From: CAZOHN01 sp964579325
Lineage (GTDB): Bacteria; Pseudomonadota; Alphaproteobacteria; Rhodobacterales; Rhodobacteraceae
Reading direction: 5' to 3'
Assembly (NCBI GenBank): GCA_964579325.1
Contig: CAZOHN010000057.1
Span: 1-17,456, forward strand
DNA length: 17,456 bases
A program made the position numbers and the translations under genes. Below the pieces are notes generated by a model, which saw only the letters and a list, made by a program, of their open reading frames with translations, searched no databases and was not told where the DNA came from. Positions 6,322 to 14,637 of the stretch are shown here, in pieces. Every line of letters begins with the position of its first letter. Position 1 is the stretch's first letter.

Positions 6322-6698
6322 ACCCTTCTGGCGTGTCCGGGAACATCCACGGCGTGAGGTCCCCGCAGATCGGGACAACGGGTATCGGCACTGCATTCGG
6401 GCCGAATCGCACCTCTACCCAAGACCAACTCAGCCAAGGACGGGTCCGCAAGAAGCAAGGTCTTGACGCCGCACATGGCCTTCGGCGGGCGACCTCGATG
6501 TCCGGCATCGGCAAGGCTCAGCGGCAAGGTGGCCAATCAAGTGCCGGACCTTCGCCACAGTGCGACGAGGTACGTTGGCAGGTCGCACCCGTCGGGACCT
6601 CCGCCTTCGCCCGGGACCGGGCCACTCACCTGTTGCGCTGGGGCTTTCCGCTTAGTAGACGCGCGCCCATGCCCGATGCTGGAGACCGCGTTCCCACC
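6322..6698. other. Intergenic stretch with no recognisable gene
   Basis: About 375 bp between the ATPase fragment and the phosphatase. Frames on both strands give Arg/Pro-rich, non-family-like text. The only hint of function is TTGCGC with TAGACG 17 nt downstream, about 30 bp ahead of the phosphatase start, a weak promoter guess. It is probably further debris of the rearranged region. Confidence 0.5.
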
Positions 6699-7382
6699 AT
6701 GCTCCGCCTGAAGAACCGGCTTGAACGCTGGGAAGGGCGCCTCCTTGAGACGGCTGCGGCCGGCTTCGGGACGCCCGAAGGCAGACGGTCCGCGGCCGTG
6801 CACTTCAACGTCTTCGATCATGCCTTCCTGCGAACCTTCTGGAAAAACGAGGCCGAGATCGCTCCCGGCATCTGGCGGGCCAACCAGCCCGGCCCGCGCC
6901 GCATCGCACGATATGCCCGGCACGGCTTCCGAACGGTCCTGAGCCTGCGCGGGCAAGCCGACGTGAGCTACAACCTCTTCGAGCGCGAGGCTTGCGAACA
7001 ATCCGGACTGATATTCAGGCATCTGAATCTCCGCTCAACGGTCCTGCCGCCAGGCGAGACCCTGCTTGCCCTTCTCGATCTGGTCGCCCGCGCCGAAAAG
7101 CCCATGCTGTTCCACTGCAAATCGGGCGCCGACCGGACCGGGCTGGCCGCCGCGCTGATCCTGATCGATCAGACAGGCGCCTCGATCGATGAAGCCCTCA
7201 AGCAGTTGCACTGGCGGCATCTGCATTTCAGGAAGGGCAAGGCGGGTATCCTCGGCCAGCTTGTCGAGAGTTACGGCAAGGCACGCCAGCAGTCCGGCAT
7301 CACGCTTCGTGATTGGCTCGTCGACGGCTACGAGCCGGAACGGATCACCGCGTCATGGCGGACAGGCCGGCCCGCTCGGTGA
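6699..7382 (+). CDS. Tyrosine/dual-specificity phosphatase-like protein
   Basis: 227 aa from ATG 6699. GGAG lies 14 nt upstream, and an in-frame ATG at 6669 is possible. The frame is open further upstream, but that part shows no protein-family character. The signature H-C140-K-S-G-A-D-R146-T is the CX5R phosphate-binding loop of cysteine-based phosphatases. The region before it, 'IAPGIWRANQPGPRRIARYARHGFRTVLSLRG', matches the start of the DSP/PTP-like fold that finds phosphotyrosine or phosphoinositide substrates. The candidate general-acid Asp was not located with certainty. It is cytoplasmic, with no signal peptide. It converges on the polysaccharide cluster with 39 nt between, so a role in controlling glycan export kinases is conceivable but not shown. 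Confidence 0.8.
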   Translation: MLRLKNRLERWEGRLLETAAAGFGTPEGRRSAAVHFNVFDHAFLRTFWKNEAEIAPGIWRANQPGPRRIARYARHGFRTVLSLRGQADVSYNLFEREACEQSGLIFRHLNLRSTVLPPGETLLALLDLVARAEKPMLFHCKSGADRTGLAAALILIDQTGASIDEALKQLHWRHLHFRKGKAGILGQLVESYGKARQQSGITLRDWLVDGYEPERITASWRTGRPAR

Positions 7383-7421
7383 ACCGAACGGCTGTCGCAA
7401 TCTGGCAATGACCCGGACCGA

Positions 7422-8312
7422 TCAGCGCCGCACCCCTCGCAACCGGTAGACGATCAGGTTCGCCAGTGCGTAAAGGGCGTTCGCAGGCCGCCCGCTCCAT
7501 CGCCCCTCGGTCAAGGCCGTGCCGACCCCACGGCCAAGCTTCGCCTCCTGCTTGACGAGGCGCCGCAGGATATGACGCTCCGCGCCCGCGTCGGCCGCAA
7601 GCCAGTCGCGGTGCCGTTCCAGAATGGACCGGAAACACCGGGCCCGTTCTCCTGCGGCGGTGGCGAGGGTGATCTGTCCGGCCTGACCCGCAACACCGTC
7701 GCCGCCGTGCCGCAGAAGGCTCACACCGGGAACCGGGTCGTAAAGGGGTGCGCGGCCGGAGGCGAGCAGGCGGATCGAGAACTCGGTGTCTTCATTCACG
7801 CTGAGCGTCACGTCGATCCCACCGAGAGCCCGAAACACCTCGCGCCGGATCCAGAAGCCGCAGCCGAGCCCGGCGAGACGGTGGCGGAACGGCCCGCCTG
7901 TCAGCAGCCTGGGCGCGCCGTTTCCGACGGGTCGCGGCGTCTGACCCTCGGCATGGGCGCAGGTGGCCGCAAAGCCCCAGTCCGGGCCACCTTGCCGGGC
8001 CGCCCCAAGCACTCGCTCGGGGTAGTCCGGCAGCATCAGGTCGTCATCATCGAGAAACAGGATCACGGCGCCAAGGGCCCGGTCGACACCGAAATTCCGC
8101 GCCCCGCCGGCACCCCTCACCCCCTGGTTGCGCAGCACCCGCAGACGGGCGTCCTCGAGGGCCGGAGCGGCGGGCGGATCACTTGCATCGTCGATCAGCA
8201 CGACCTCGCCACCAACCGGCAACGATGCAAGCGCCGACTCGACCGCCCGTCGCATCAGGACTGGCCGATTGTGTGTGGGGATGACGATGCTGAGCGCCAG
8301 ATCAGAGGCCAC
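7422..8312 (-). CDS. Family 2 glycosyltransferase
   Basis: 296 aa. The GT-A fold is clear: N-terminal 'LSIVIPTHNRP' (7-17) with 'LIDDAS' (39-44) for the nucleotide, the metal-binding 'LDDDD' (87-91), and 'NEDTEF' (173-178) as the acidic acceptor-side motif. It would move a sugar from an NDP-donor to a glycan acceptor at the cytoplasmic face of the inner membrane. It is last in the minus-strand cluster and overlaps the epimerase gene by 11 nt, which suggests translational coupling. Donor and acceptor cannot be read from sequence; the CDP-sugar made by the genes just upstream is the natural candidate donor. Confidence 0.9.
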   Translation of the reverse strand: MASDLALSIVIPTHNRPVLMRRAVESALASLPVGGEVVLIDDASDPPAAPALEDARLRVLRNQGVRGAGGARNFGVDRALGAVILFLDDDDLMLPDYPERVLGAARQGGPDWGFAATCAHAEGQTPRPVGNGAPRLLTGGPFRHRLAGLGCGFWIRREVFRALGGIDVTLSVNEDTEFSIRLLASGRAPLYDPVPGVSLLRHGGDGVAGQAGQITLATAAGERARCFRSILERHRDWLAADAGAERHILRRLVKQEAKLGRGVGTALTEGRWSGRPANALYALANLIVYRLRGVRR

Positions 8313-8844
8313 GGGAAACCTCTGGCCAGAAGGGCCATGTCCGATCCACGTCCGAGATCACGCTCGGCGCTGCGGGCCAGCCGATGGCGAGGTCGGGATC
8401 GTCCCAGCGTATCCCGCACCCATGGCCGGGAACGAACAACCGGCCCATCTGATAGAGCACCTCTGCGCCGTCGGTCAGCGTGAGGAACCCGTGCGCCACC
8501 CCTTCGGGCAGGAAGACCGCATTCATCCGCGCAGCGTCGAGCTCGATCGCATGCCATCGTCCCTGACCCGCCCCGGGTCGCAGATCGACCGCCACGTCCC
8601 AGACCCGACCCGAAACCGCGCGCACCAGTTTTGCTTCGGCGTGCGGCGGCGCCTGATAGTGCAGTCCCCGCAAGGTATGGGCCCTGGCATTGGTCGACAG
8701 GTTGACCTGCACAGGCGTGAAGTCGATCCCCGCCGCGGCGAATTCCTGTGGGCAGTAGAGCCGCGCGAAGGCGCCCCGGTCGTCGCGATGCGGCTCGGCC
8801 TCGATCTCCACGACCCCGGGAATCGGTGTCGGACGAAAGATCAT
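8302..8844 (-). CDS. RmlC-like NDP-4-keto-6-deoxyhexose epimerase
   Basis: 180 aa cupin from ATG 8844, the usual RmlC length; it overlaps the C-methyltransferase stop (ATGA). Visible RmlC motifs are 'RDDRGAFARLY' (20-30), 'TLRGLHYQ' with catalytic-base His62, 'VWDVAVDLR' (81-89), 'GVAHGF' (115-120), and Tyr131 in 'VLYQM', which aligns with the catalytic acid Tyr. The second Tyr usual in 3,5-epimerases ('..YY.P') is Phe137 here. In pathways with a C-3 methyltransferase the RmlC homologue acts on C-5 only, and this substitution would fit that (inference from recalled enzymology). The substrate is probably CDP-4-keto-6-deoxy-3-C-methylglucose, judging by the rfbF-rfbG neighbours, rather than the dTDP sugar. 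Confidence 0.88.
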   Translation of the reverse strand: MIFRPTPIPGVVEIEAEPHRDDRGAFARLYCPQEFAAAGIDFTPVQVNLSTNARAHTLRGLHYQAPPHAEAKLVRAVSGRVWDVAVDLRPGAGQGRWHAIELDAARMNAVFLPEGVAHGFLTLTDGAEVLYQMGRLFVPGHGCGIRWDDPDLAIGWPAAPSVISDVDRTWPFWPEVSRGL

Positions 8845-10067
8845 CGCACCCGAAGCTCCGGGATCGCGGTCACGAAGCGGCCGCCCCAGTCCCGGATGCG
8901 CGCCTCTTGCGTCATGACTTCCTCGGCGATGTTCCAGGGCAGGATCACGAGGTCGTCGGGCCTGCGGGCAGCGATCGCCTCGGGGCCGAGGACGGGGATG
9001 TGGCTGCCGGGCAGCAGCCGCCCCTGTTTCTCCGGGTTTCGGTCCACCACGAAGGAAAGCTCGTCCGGTCCGGCGCCAGCGACGTTCAGGAAGGTGTTTC
9101 CCTTCGCCGCTGCCCCATAACCCGCAACGGTCCGGCCCGCCCCCTTTGCCTCCGCGAGCCAGTCGCGGAAGGCGCCGATGATCTCTCCCACCCGCGGAGC
9201 AAGGCTCGCGTAGCCCTCCGGTCGATCGAGCGCCATGGCGCGCTCGTGGCTGAGCACGGCCGCCACGGCGGACGTTTCCGGATGAGCACCGGGGCGCGAG
9301 ACGTAGACCCGGAGCGATCCGCCATGCGTGGGCAGTTCCTCGACGTCGAACACGCCAAGGCCGACCTCCGCCATCAGGCTGCGCACGAAGGTAAGCGACA
9401 GGTACGAGTAGTGTTCGTGGTAGATCGTGTCGAACTGTGCCTCCGCAATCAGGTTGGCGAGGTGCGGAAACTCGAAGGTCGCCACTCCGGCCGGCTTGAG
9501 GAGCACGGCGAACCCCGCCGCGAAGTCGCGGATGTCGGGAACATGGGCCAGCACGTTGTTGGCCGCCATGAGGTCGGCCGCAAAGCCCTCCTCCTTCAAC
9601 GCCGCCGCCGTGGCGCTGCCGAAGAAGGCCACACGCGTCGGCACGCCTTTCGCTTCCGCCAGTTCCGCGGCGTGGCCCGCGGGCTCCACCCCGAGGACGG
9701 GCACGCCCATCCCGGCGAAATGCTGCAGCAGGTAGCCATCGTTCGACGCGATCTCGACCACGCAGCTCTGCGGGCCCAATCCCAGGCGCCTGACCATCGT
9801 CTCGGCATAGCGCTTGGCATGGGCGACCCATCCGGCCGAGAACGACGAAAGATAGGCGTAGTGGTGGTCGAAGATCGCGTCCGCAGGCACCGTCTCCGTC
9901 GTCTGGCAAAGCCAGCAGCGGTGGCAGACCATGACGTGCAGCGGGTAGCGACGTTCGGCGGCAACGGCAGCCGGATCGTCGGGCAGGTAGCTGTTGGCGA
10001 GCGGTGTCTGTCCGAGGTCGACGAGCGTTTGCCAGAGCGTCTCGCCGCAGAAACGACAGGAGGTCAT
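8841..10067 (-). CDS. SAM-dependent sugar C-methyltransferase (NovU/TylC3 type)
   Basis: 408 aa with three parts. The N-terminal zinc-binding domain has C4-x2-C7 and C48-x2-C51 ('MTSCRFCGETLWQTLVDLGQTPLANSYL' opening). The Rossmann SAM-binding core has 'VVEIASNDGYLLQHF' (103-117) and 'VLGVEPA'. The C-terminal Methyltransf_14-like domain (about 275-408) includes 'VAGYGAAAKGNTFLN'. Length and domain order match the enzymes that deprotonate C-3 of an NDP-4-keto-deoxyhexose and add a methyl group there. It overlaps rfbG and the epimerase by 4 nt each (ATGA), so one pathway is likely. The expected product is CDP-4-keto-6-deoxy-3-C-methyl-hexose; nucleotide and stereochemistry are inferred from neighbours. 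Confidence 0.88.
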   Translation of the reverse strand: MTSCRFCGETLWQTLVDLGQTPLANSYLPDDPAAVAAERRYPLHVMVCHRCWLCQTTETVPADAIFDHHYAYLSSFSAGWVAHAKRYAETMVRRLGLGPQSCVVEIASNDGYLLQHFAGMGVPVLGVEPAGHAAELAEAKGVPTRVAFFGSATAAALKEEGFAADLMAANNVLAHVPDIRDFAAGFAVLLKPAGVATFEFPHLANLIAEAQFDTIYHEHYSYLSLTFVRSLMAEVGLGVFDVEELPTHGGSLRVYVSRPGAHPETSAVAAVLSHERAMALDRPEGYASLAPRVGEIIGAFRDWLAEAKGAGRTVAGYGAAAKGNTFLNVAGAGPDELSFVVDRNPEKQGRLLPGSHIPVLGPEAIAARRPDDLVILPWNIAEEVMTQEARIRDWGGRFVTAIPELRVR

Positions 10068-11128
10068 GCCTCGTCCTCCTCATAGGCCGCGATCTGCGCG
10101 GCGGTCGCGCGGGTCATGTCGGCGCGGTTCATCCATGCTCCGTACCATTCGGCCGTAAGCCGGATCGTCGCAGCGGTGTCGAGGCGCGGACGCCAGCCGA
10201 GAGATGCCGCCGCCGCGCGGGCATCGACCTGCAACCTCGGCATCTCCGGCAAGCCCGGGTCACCATCCTGCCGCCAGCCCTCGCCACGCCCCATCGCGGC
10301 CTGCAGACGCTCGACGATCTCGGCCACGGTCACGGGCGCTGCATCGAGGGGTCCGAAGTTCAGCGCGGCTGGCACGGCACGGCCGTCCAGAGCCGCTTGG
10401 GCATAGGCGAAATACCCCGAGAGGCAGTCGAGCACATGCTGCCAGGGCCGGGTGGCTTGCGGGTTGCGGATCAGGGGCGGCTCGCCGGCCTGCACCGCCC
10501 GCACGAGATCGGGCACGAGGCGGTCGGCCGCGAAATCGCCTCCTCCCACGACGTTGCCGCCCCGCGCCGTGACGAGGGCCACCCCGCGTGGCCCGAGGAA
10601 CGAGGCCGCGAAGGACGCCGCGACAATCTCGGCCGCCGCCTTCGAGGCGGAATAGGGGTCGTGGCCGCCCAGCCGATCCGCCTCGACATGCGCCCTGCCC
10701 GATCCGTCATTGGCGTAGACCTTGTCGGACGTCACGACGAGCACCGCGCGCAGCCCCGCCGCGCCGCGCAGCGCATCGAGCAGGTTCACCGTGCCCATGA
10801 CATTGGTCGCAATGGTTCCCACCGGATCGGCATAGCTTTCCCGCACGATCGGCTGCGCCGCCAGGTGCAGCACGATCTCGGGCGCCGTCTCGGCCACTGC
10901 GGCGGCCGTCGCAGCCCGGTCGCGCAGGTCCACCATGTGCGAGGCGGCCAGATGCCCCTCGCCGAGCAGCGCGTGGAGCGACGGCCCGGGGTCGGGCGGC
11001 AAGGCCAGCCCGTGCACATGCGCACCGGCGCGCGCCAGCCAGAGCCCCGCCCAGGCCCCCTTGAACCCGGTATGGCCGGTCAGCAGGACACGCCGCCCTG
11101 CGAAGGCCCTCACGCCCAGACCTTCCAC
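10064..11128 (-). CDS. rfbG: CDP-glucose 4,6-dehydratase
   Basis: 354 aa extended short-chain dehydrogenase. NAD-binding 'TGHTGFKG' lies at 17-24 (the TGHTGFKG form is characteristic of CDP-glucose dehydratases), 'LHLAAQP' at 87-93, catalytic Thr/Ser-Asp-Lys 'TSDKVY' at 133-138 and YxxxK Tyr159/Lys163. Later 'RNPQATRPWQHVLD' is also typical of this enzyme. It converts CDP-glucose to CDP-4-keto-6-deoxyglucose. It overlaps rfbF by 19 nt at its start and the C-methyltransferase by 4 nt at its end. No RfbH-type 3-dehydratase is in the window, so the classic route to 3,6-dideoxyhexoses is not supported here. Confidence 0.93.
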   Translation of the reverse strand: MEGLGVRAFAGRRVLLTGHTGFKGAWAGLWLARAGAHVHGLALPPDPGPSLHALLGEGHLAASHMVDLRDRAATAAAVAETAPEIVLHLAAQPIVRESYADPVGTIATNVMGTVNLLDALRGAAGLRAVLVVTSDKVYANDGSGRAHVEADRLGGHDPYSASKAAAEIVAASFAASFLGPRGVALVTARGGNVVGGGDFAADRLVPDLVRAVQAGEPPLIRNPQATRPWQHVLDCLSGYFAYAQAALDGRAVPAALNFGPLDAAPVTVAEIVERLQAAMGRGEGWRQDGDPGLPEMPRLQVDARAAAASLGWRPRLDTAATIRLTAEWYGAWMNRADMTRATAAQIAAYEEDEA

Positions 11129-11880
11129 GGCGCCCGGCCGCCGGCCCAGAGCGCCTCGAGATGCGTGCGGTCGCGCAGCGTGTCCATCGCGTGCCAGAAG
11201 CCTCCGTGGCGGAACGCCATCAGTTCTCCCTCCGACGCGAGCGCCTCGAGCGGACCTCCCTCGAAACTCGTGGAGTCGCCTGCGATCCTGTCGAGAACCC
11301 GGCGCTCGAGCACGAAGAAGCCGCCGTTGATGAGCCCCTCACCGCCCGGCGGCTTCTCGGTGAACCGCTTCACCGTCCCGTCCCCGCCGATCTCGAGCGC
11401 GCCATAGCGCCCGGGCGGTATCACCGCAGCCACCGTCGCCTCGCGGGCATGGGCCAGATGAAAGGTGACCTCTGCCGAGATGTCGATATCGGCGACCCCG
11501 TCGCCGTAGGTCAGGCAGAACCGCTCGCCCAGGTAGGGCGCGACGCGCTTGAGCCGCCCGCCGGTCAGTGTCGCCTCGCCGGTATCCACCAGCGTCACAC
11601 GCCAGGGCTCGGCGGCGGAGTGGTGGTAGGTGATCTCGCCCGACCGCGCATCGATCGTCACATCCGACGAATGGAGCACGTAGTTCGCGAAATACTCCTT
11701 GATCATGTAGCCCTTGTAGCCAAGGCAGATCACGAAGTCGGTGATGCCGTGGGCGGCGTAGATCTTCATCACGTGCCAGAGGATCGGACGCCCGCCGATC
11801 TCGATCATCGGCTTGGGGCGCAGATGGCTTTCCTCGGAAATCCGGGTCCCGTATCCTCCTGCCAGGATCACCGCCTGCAT
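11110..11880 (-). CDS. rfbF: Glucose-1-phosphate cytidylyltransferase
   Basis: 256 aa, the usual length for RfbF. The nucleotidyltransferase motif 'LAGGYGTRISEESHLRPKPM' (6-25), with Lys23, is the diagnostic RfbF form. 'LGYKGYMIKEYF' (53-64), 'YGDGVADID' (125-133) and 'FTEKP' follow. It joins CTP and glucose-1-phosphate to CDP-glucose, the first step of the pathway. AGGGA lies ahead of the ATG. A 59-nt gap separates it from the upstream GT2 gene, the widest spacing inside the cluster, so a secondary start of transcription here is possible, though no good promoter is seen. Confidence 0.95.
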   Translation of the reverse strand: MQAVILAGGYGTRISEESHLRPKPMIEIGGRPILWHVMKIYAAHGITDFVICLGYKGYMIKEYFANYVLHSSDVTIDARSGEITYHHSAAEPWRVTLVDTGEATLTGGRLKRVAPYLGERFCLTYGDGVADIDISAEVTFHLAHAREATVAAVIPPGRYGALEIGGDGTVKRFTEKPPGGEGLINGGFFVLERRVLDRIAGDSTSFEGGPLEALASEGELMAFRHGGFWHAMDTLRDRTHLEALWAGGRAPWKVWA

Positions 11881-11939
11881 GATGCTTCCCTCACTCGCCC
11901 TTCCGGCGGATTACAGGATGGAGGCAGCGACGGAAAGGG

Positions 11940-13190
11940 TCAGGGTGCGTCGTGCTGACCGGATCGGGCGGCATCTGCCGCCCTTCGGGCCACCGACAGG
12001 ACGCTTGCGGCCCACGACAGGCTCGTCGGCCGCGTCCTGCGACCATCGAGAGTGACGATCCTGTCGAGCGCGCGGCTGGCTGCGGCGACGTCCGTCATCG
12101 CGTCACCCCCGACAAGGACGGACCGCGAAAGACCGGCCCGCGCCGAAGGAACGTCATCGCGGACCGGTTCGACGGCCCCCGCCAGCGATCCATCCGGAAC
12201 CGCCACCTCGCGTCCGAGAAGCAATCGCGCGTAGGCCTTGTGTTCCTCGTGGAAGGCCGGATGCATATGCGCAATCTCGCGCCCCACGCGGAGCGCCCAT
12301 GCTTCCGCGTCGAACGCGGGAGAAAGGCCATGAGCCGTCTGGGCGGTCTGCAGCGCGTCGAGTGTCATCAGGGCGAGGGACTTGCAGGCCGCAGGCAGAC
12401 GGCCCTGATGCGGATCTGACTGCGACTCCGCGATGAACCGCTCGAACTCGGCCGAGGTCGCCCCGGAGGCAGCCGCGCGCTGGCCGCCTGCACCGTTCGA
12501 CCGCGGCGAAGCACCTCCGAGGGTGATCGGAAGGTCCACCCGCAGAAACGGACCCCGCATCGCGACAAGATTGCGGATCGCGGTGAACACGTCCGGCGAG
12601 GAGCATCGGAAATAGGGCGCACCGCCTTCAGCCATCGCCCGGTCGATCAGGCCCCGCGAGACGCACCCGTGATAGATCATCGCGCCGTTGTGGTAGCTCC
12701 GGATCGCGGCACGGCGAAAGTCCTGCAGCCGCGCAGCAGGATCGATCCGCCGGACGCGGCCGGACAGGTGCGAGGGATGCACCTTGAGCCAACCGGGGCG
12801 CCCGCGGTCAGGATCGGGCCAGTGGTAATTCATCACGCGCCATCCGATCGCATCGGCTCCGCTGTCGCGCAGCAGACGCGCGAGGAACGCAAGCCCGTGC
12901 GGCAGCACCCCGTCGTCGTCACCAATGATCGTCAGGTGCGTTGCCGTCGAGGCCGCGACGGCACGCTCGAAGTTCTCGCGCATCGAGAGACGCTCGTCAT
13001 GTCGCAGGTAGCGCAGCGCGGGGTGGTCGAACGCCGCAACGACGGCAGGGGTCTCGTCGCTGCTCGCGTTGTCCGACACCAGAACCTCGACCTCGCAATC
13101 GGCACGGTCGGCCGCCGCGAGCGCGGATCGGATCGCGGCCGGCAGGAAAGTGGCACGCTCGCGCGTCGGGATCAGGATGCCAAGCTTCAA
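11940..13190 (-). CDS. Family 2 glycosyltransferase with long C-terminal extension
   Basis: 416 aa. The N-terminal GT-A domain has 'LGILIPTRERATFL' (3-16), 'VLVSDNASSDET' (37-48) and the metal-binding 'IIGDDDGVLP' (88-97). After residue about 215 the sequence no longer shows standard GT2 motifs. The remaining 200 residues are Ala/Arg-rich with several helical stretches ('FEAEAWALRVGREIAHMHPAFHEEHKAYARLLLG'-like), possibly an acceptor-binding or partner-binding tail. It overlaps the formyltransferase gene by 4 nt. It is expected at the cytoplasmic side of the inner membrane. Donor sugar unknown. Confidence 0.85.
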   Translation of the reverse strand: MKLGILIPTRERATFLPAAIRSALAAADRADCEVEVLVSDNASSDETPAVVAAFDHPALRYLRHDERLSMRENFERAVAASTATHLTIIGDDDGVLPHGLAFLARLLRDSGADAIGWRVMNYHWPDPDRGRPGWLKVHPSHLSGRVRRIDPAARLQDFRRAAIRSYHNGAMIYHGCVSRGLIDRAMAEGGAPYFRCSSPDVFTAIRNLVAMRGPFLRVDLPITLGGASPRSNGAGGQRAAASGATSAEFERFIAESQSDPHQGRLPAACKSLALMTLDALQTAQTAHGLSPAFDAEAWALRVGREIAHMHPAFHEEHKAYARLLLGREVAVPDGSLAGAVEPVRDDVPSARAGLSRSVLVGGDAMTDVAAASRALDRIVTLDGRRTRPTSLSWAASVLSVARRAADAARSGQHDAP

Positions 13191-13882
13191 GCCGGGTCGC
13201 CCGCAAGCCTGTAGCGCCGTCCGCCGACCTCAACGAATGGACCATGGACGCCGTAGCGGGTCGCGCGGATGCGGCGGGCAACCTCTGCTTGGGACATGTC
13301 GGGCGTGATCCGCTTCAGGTCATCGAGGTCCCGCAGTCGATATGTCCGGGGCCCCCAGCGAACGGCCGCCGAGGCGGCTTGGGCACGCGCAAGCCATTCT
13401 TCTCCCTCCACCGCAATCGCAGCCGTTACCTCGATGAAGGTTGCAAGGTGCCGGGCGTAGGTGAGCGCAAGGACCTCGGCGACAGAGGAAAGGCCGCCGA
13501 CCGAAAAGCCGTCGACGCGCAGGACTGGCCCGGCATCGACGCCGGTCGTGACCCGGTGGACCGTGATCCCCGAGGTCTCGTCTCCGTTGTAGAGAAGCCA
13601 GTTCACCCCACCCGAACCGGGGTACTTGGGGCTTGCGGTGTGGAAGTTGACGGCAGCCTTGCGGATGCTCTCAAGTGTAGGAGCGCGGAAGATGGTTTTG
13701 GTTTTGAAAGAAAAAAGCCAATCGGCGCCAATCGCTCCCGGGTCGGGGTCGGTGGGAGGGACCGCGCTCGTTCCCATCGAGGGGCGCACCTCGGCAAAGC
13801 AGGTGCGAAGGTGTGCCAAGGCAGCCTCCGACCACGGATCACCCGCGAGACCGAAGAATGCGACGCTGTCGGGCGAGCGCAC
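13187..13882 (-). CDS. Formyltransferase family protein (probable sugar N-formyltransferase)
   Basis: 231 aa. The Formyl_trans_N catalytic triad is intact: Asn79 and His81 in 'VNFHTASPKYPG', and Asp116 in 'TTGVDAGPVL', with 'ETSGITVHRV' between them as in formyltransferases that use N10-formyl-tetrahydrofolate. It is far shorter than tRNA-Met formyltransferase and lies in a glycan cluster, so the substrate is more likely an amino sugar, as for WbkC or VioF. A perosamine-synthase-like aminotransferase lies nearby on the other strand, which would supply the amino group. Residues 125-231 form a C-terminal part I cannot assign. It is 5 nt from the upstream methyltransferase gene. Confidence 0.82.
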   Translation of the reverse strand: MRSPDSVAFFGLAGDPWSEAALAHLRTCFAEVRPSMGTSAVPPTDPDPGAIGADWLFSFKTKTIFRAPTLESIRKAAVNFHTASPKYPGSGGVNWLLYNGDETSGITVHRVTTGVDAGPVLRVDGFSVGGLSSVAEVLALTYARHLATFIEVTAAIAVEGEEWLARAQAASAAVRWGPRTYRLRDLDDLKRITPDMSQAEVARRIRATRYGVHGPFVEVGGRRYRLAGDPA

Positions 13883-13887
13883 GCAGG

Positions 13888-14637
13888 CTACTCCTTCCGG
13901 CGAAGGTAGCCCCCCGGAGAGGAGGACAGTATCAGCTTGGCGTTCAGGACCGGATCGACCTCGAAGTCGGGGGCCTCGGCAAGGTAGGCCTTCGCCGCGG
14001 CGTCGGGATCATTGCCGGGTTCAAGCACCCGCGAGCGCCGCCGTGCGATCGAGTCCCCGGCCAGATGTGCCACGATCGTGTCGGCGACCACGAGGTAACA
14101 CCCCGGCGTGACCATCGCGCCATAGGCGCGGCACTCGGCCAGAACGTGGTCGCGGCTGTGATCGCTGTCGAGGATCACCATCACCCGCGCCCCTGCCGGA
14201 ATCTCGGCCCGGACCTGCGCCAGAGTGTCGGCATCGACCGACCCGCCCTCGATCAGCGTCACCCGTTTCGACATCGGGTGCTTTTCGATCGTGTCGCGGT
14301 TGTGCGTGCGAATGTCGATGTCGACCCCGATCACCTTGCCCTTGCCCATCAGTTCCAGCAGCGACGCCATGAACAGCACCGACCCTCCGCGCGCCACGCC
14401 GGTCTCGATGATGACATCGGGCCTGGTTGCCCAGATCACCTCCTGCGTTGCCATGATGTCGGTCGGCGTCTGGATGATGGGGGCGCCCATCCAGCTCCAG
14501 AGATAGGAAAAGTCGTAGGCATTGAGCGCATCGAACAGGTCTGCCGAGCGTTTCTGCATCGCTCCGTCCGCCCCCAGCGCCAGCGCCTGCTTGCGCTTCA
14601 TCTCCTCGAACTCTAGACGGTCGTCGCGGGTGGTCAT
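13888..14637 (-). CDS. CmcI-family SAM-dependent methyltransferase
   Basis: 249 aa. The pattern 'RPDVIIETGVARGGSVLFMASLLE' (72-95), 'GKVIGVDIDIRTHN' (100-113) and 'VMVILDSDHSRDHVLAECRAY' (about 153-173) matches the CmcI / rhamnosyl O-methyltransferase family, with the SAM-binding Gly-rich turn and an acidic residue ending the second strand. Members in surface-glycan clusters are thought to O-methylate sugars. It is the first gene of the minus-strand cluster. GAGG lies just ahead of the ATG, and only 62 nt separate it from the divergent aminotransferase start. The exact acceptor is not visible from sequence. Confidence 0.85.
   Translation of the reverse strand: MTTRDDRLEFEEMKRKQALALGADGAMQKRSADLFDALNAYDFSYLWSWMGAPIIQTPTDIMATQEVIWATRPDVIIETGVARGGSVLFMASLLELMGKGKVIGVDIDIRTHNRDTIEKHPMSKRVTLIEGGSVDADTLAQVRAEIPAGARVMVILDSDHSRDHVLAECRAYGAMVTPGCYLVVADTIVAHLAGDSIARRRSRVLEPGNDPDAAAKAYLAEAPDFEVDPVLNAKLILSSSPGGYLRRKE

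Noticed and set aside
6138..6698. Upstream extension of the phosphatase frame
   Set aside because: The first part is a shifted reading of the P-type ATPase fragment and the rest has no family character; similarity starts near 6699.
8845..10083. Upstream extension of the epimerase frame to 10083
   Set aside because: It is out of frame with the C-methyltransferase encoded on the same strand there, and its text is Arg/Gly-rich. RmlC similarity starts only at the ATG at 8844.
10064..11880. Classic 3,6-dideoxyhexose (abequose/tyvelose/paratose) pathway
   Set aside because: RfbF and RfbG are present, but no RfbH 3-dehydratase or its reductase partner is in the window; a C-methyltransferase and epimerase take that place.
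13187..13882. Methionyl-tRNA formyltransferase
   Set aside because: Too short, lacks the recognisable C-terminal tRNA-binding domain, and lies between glycan genes.
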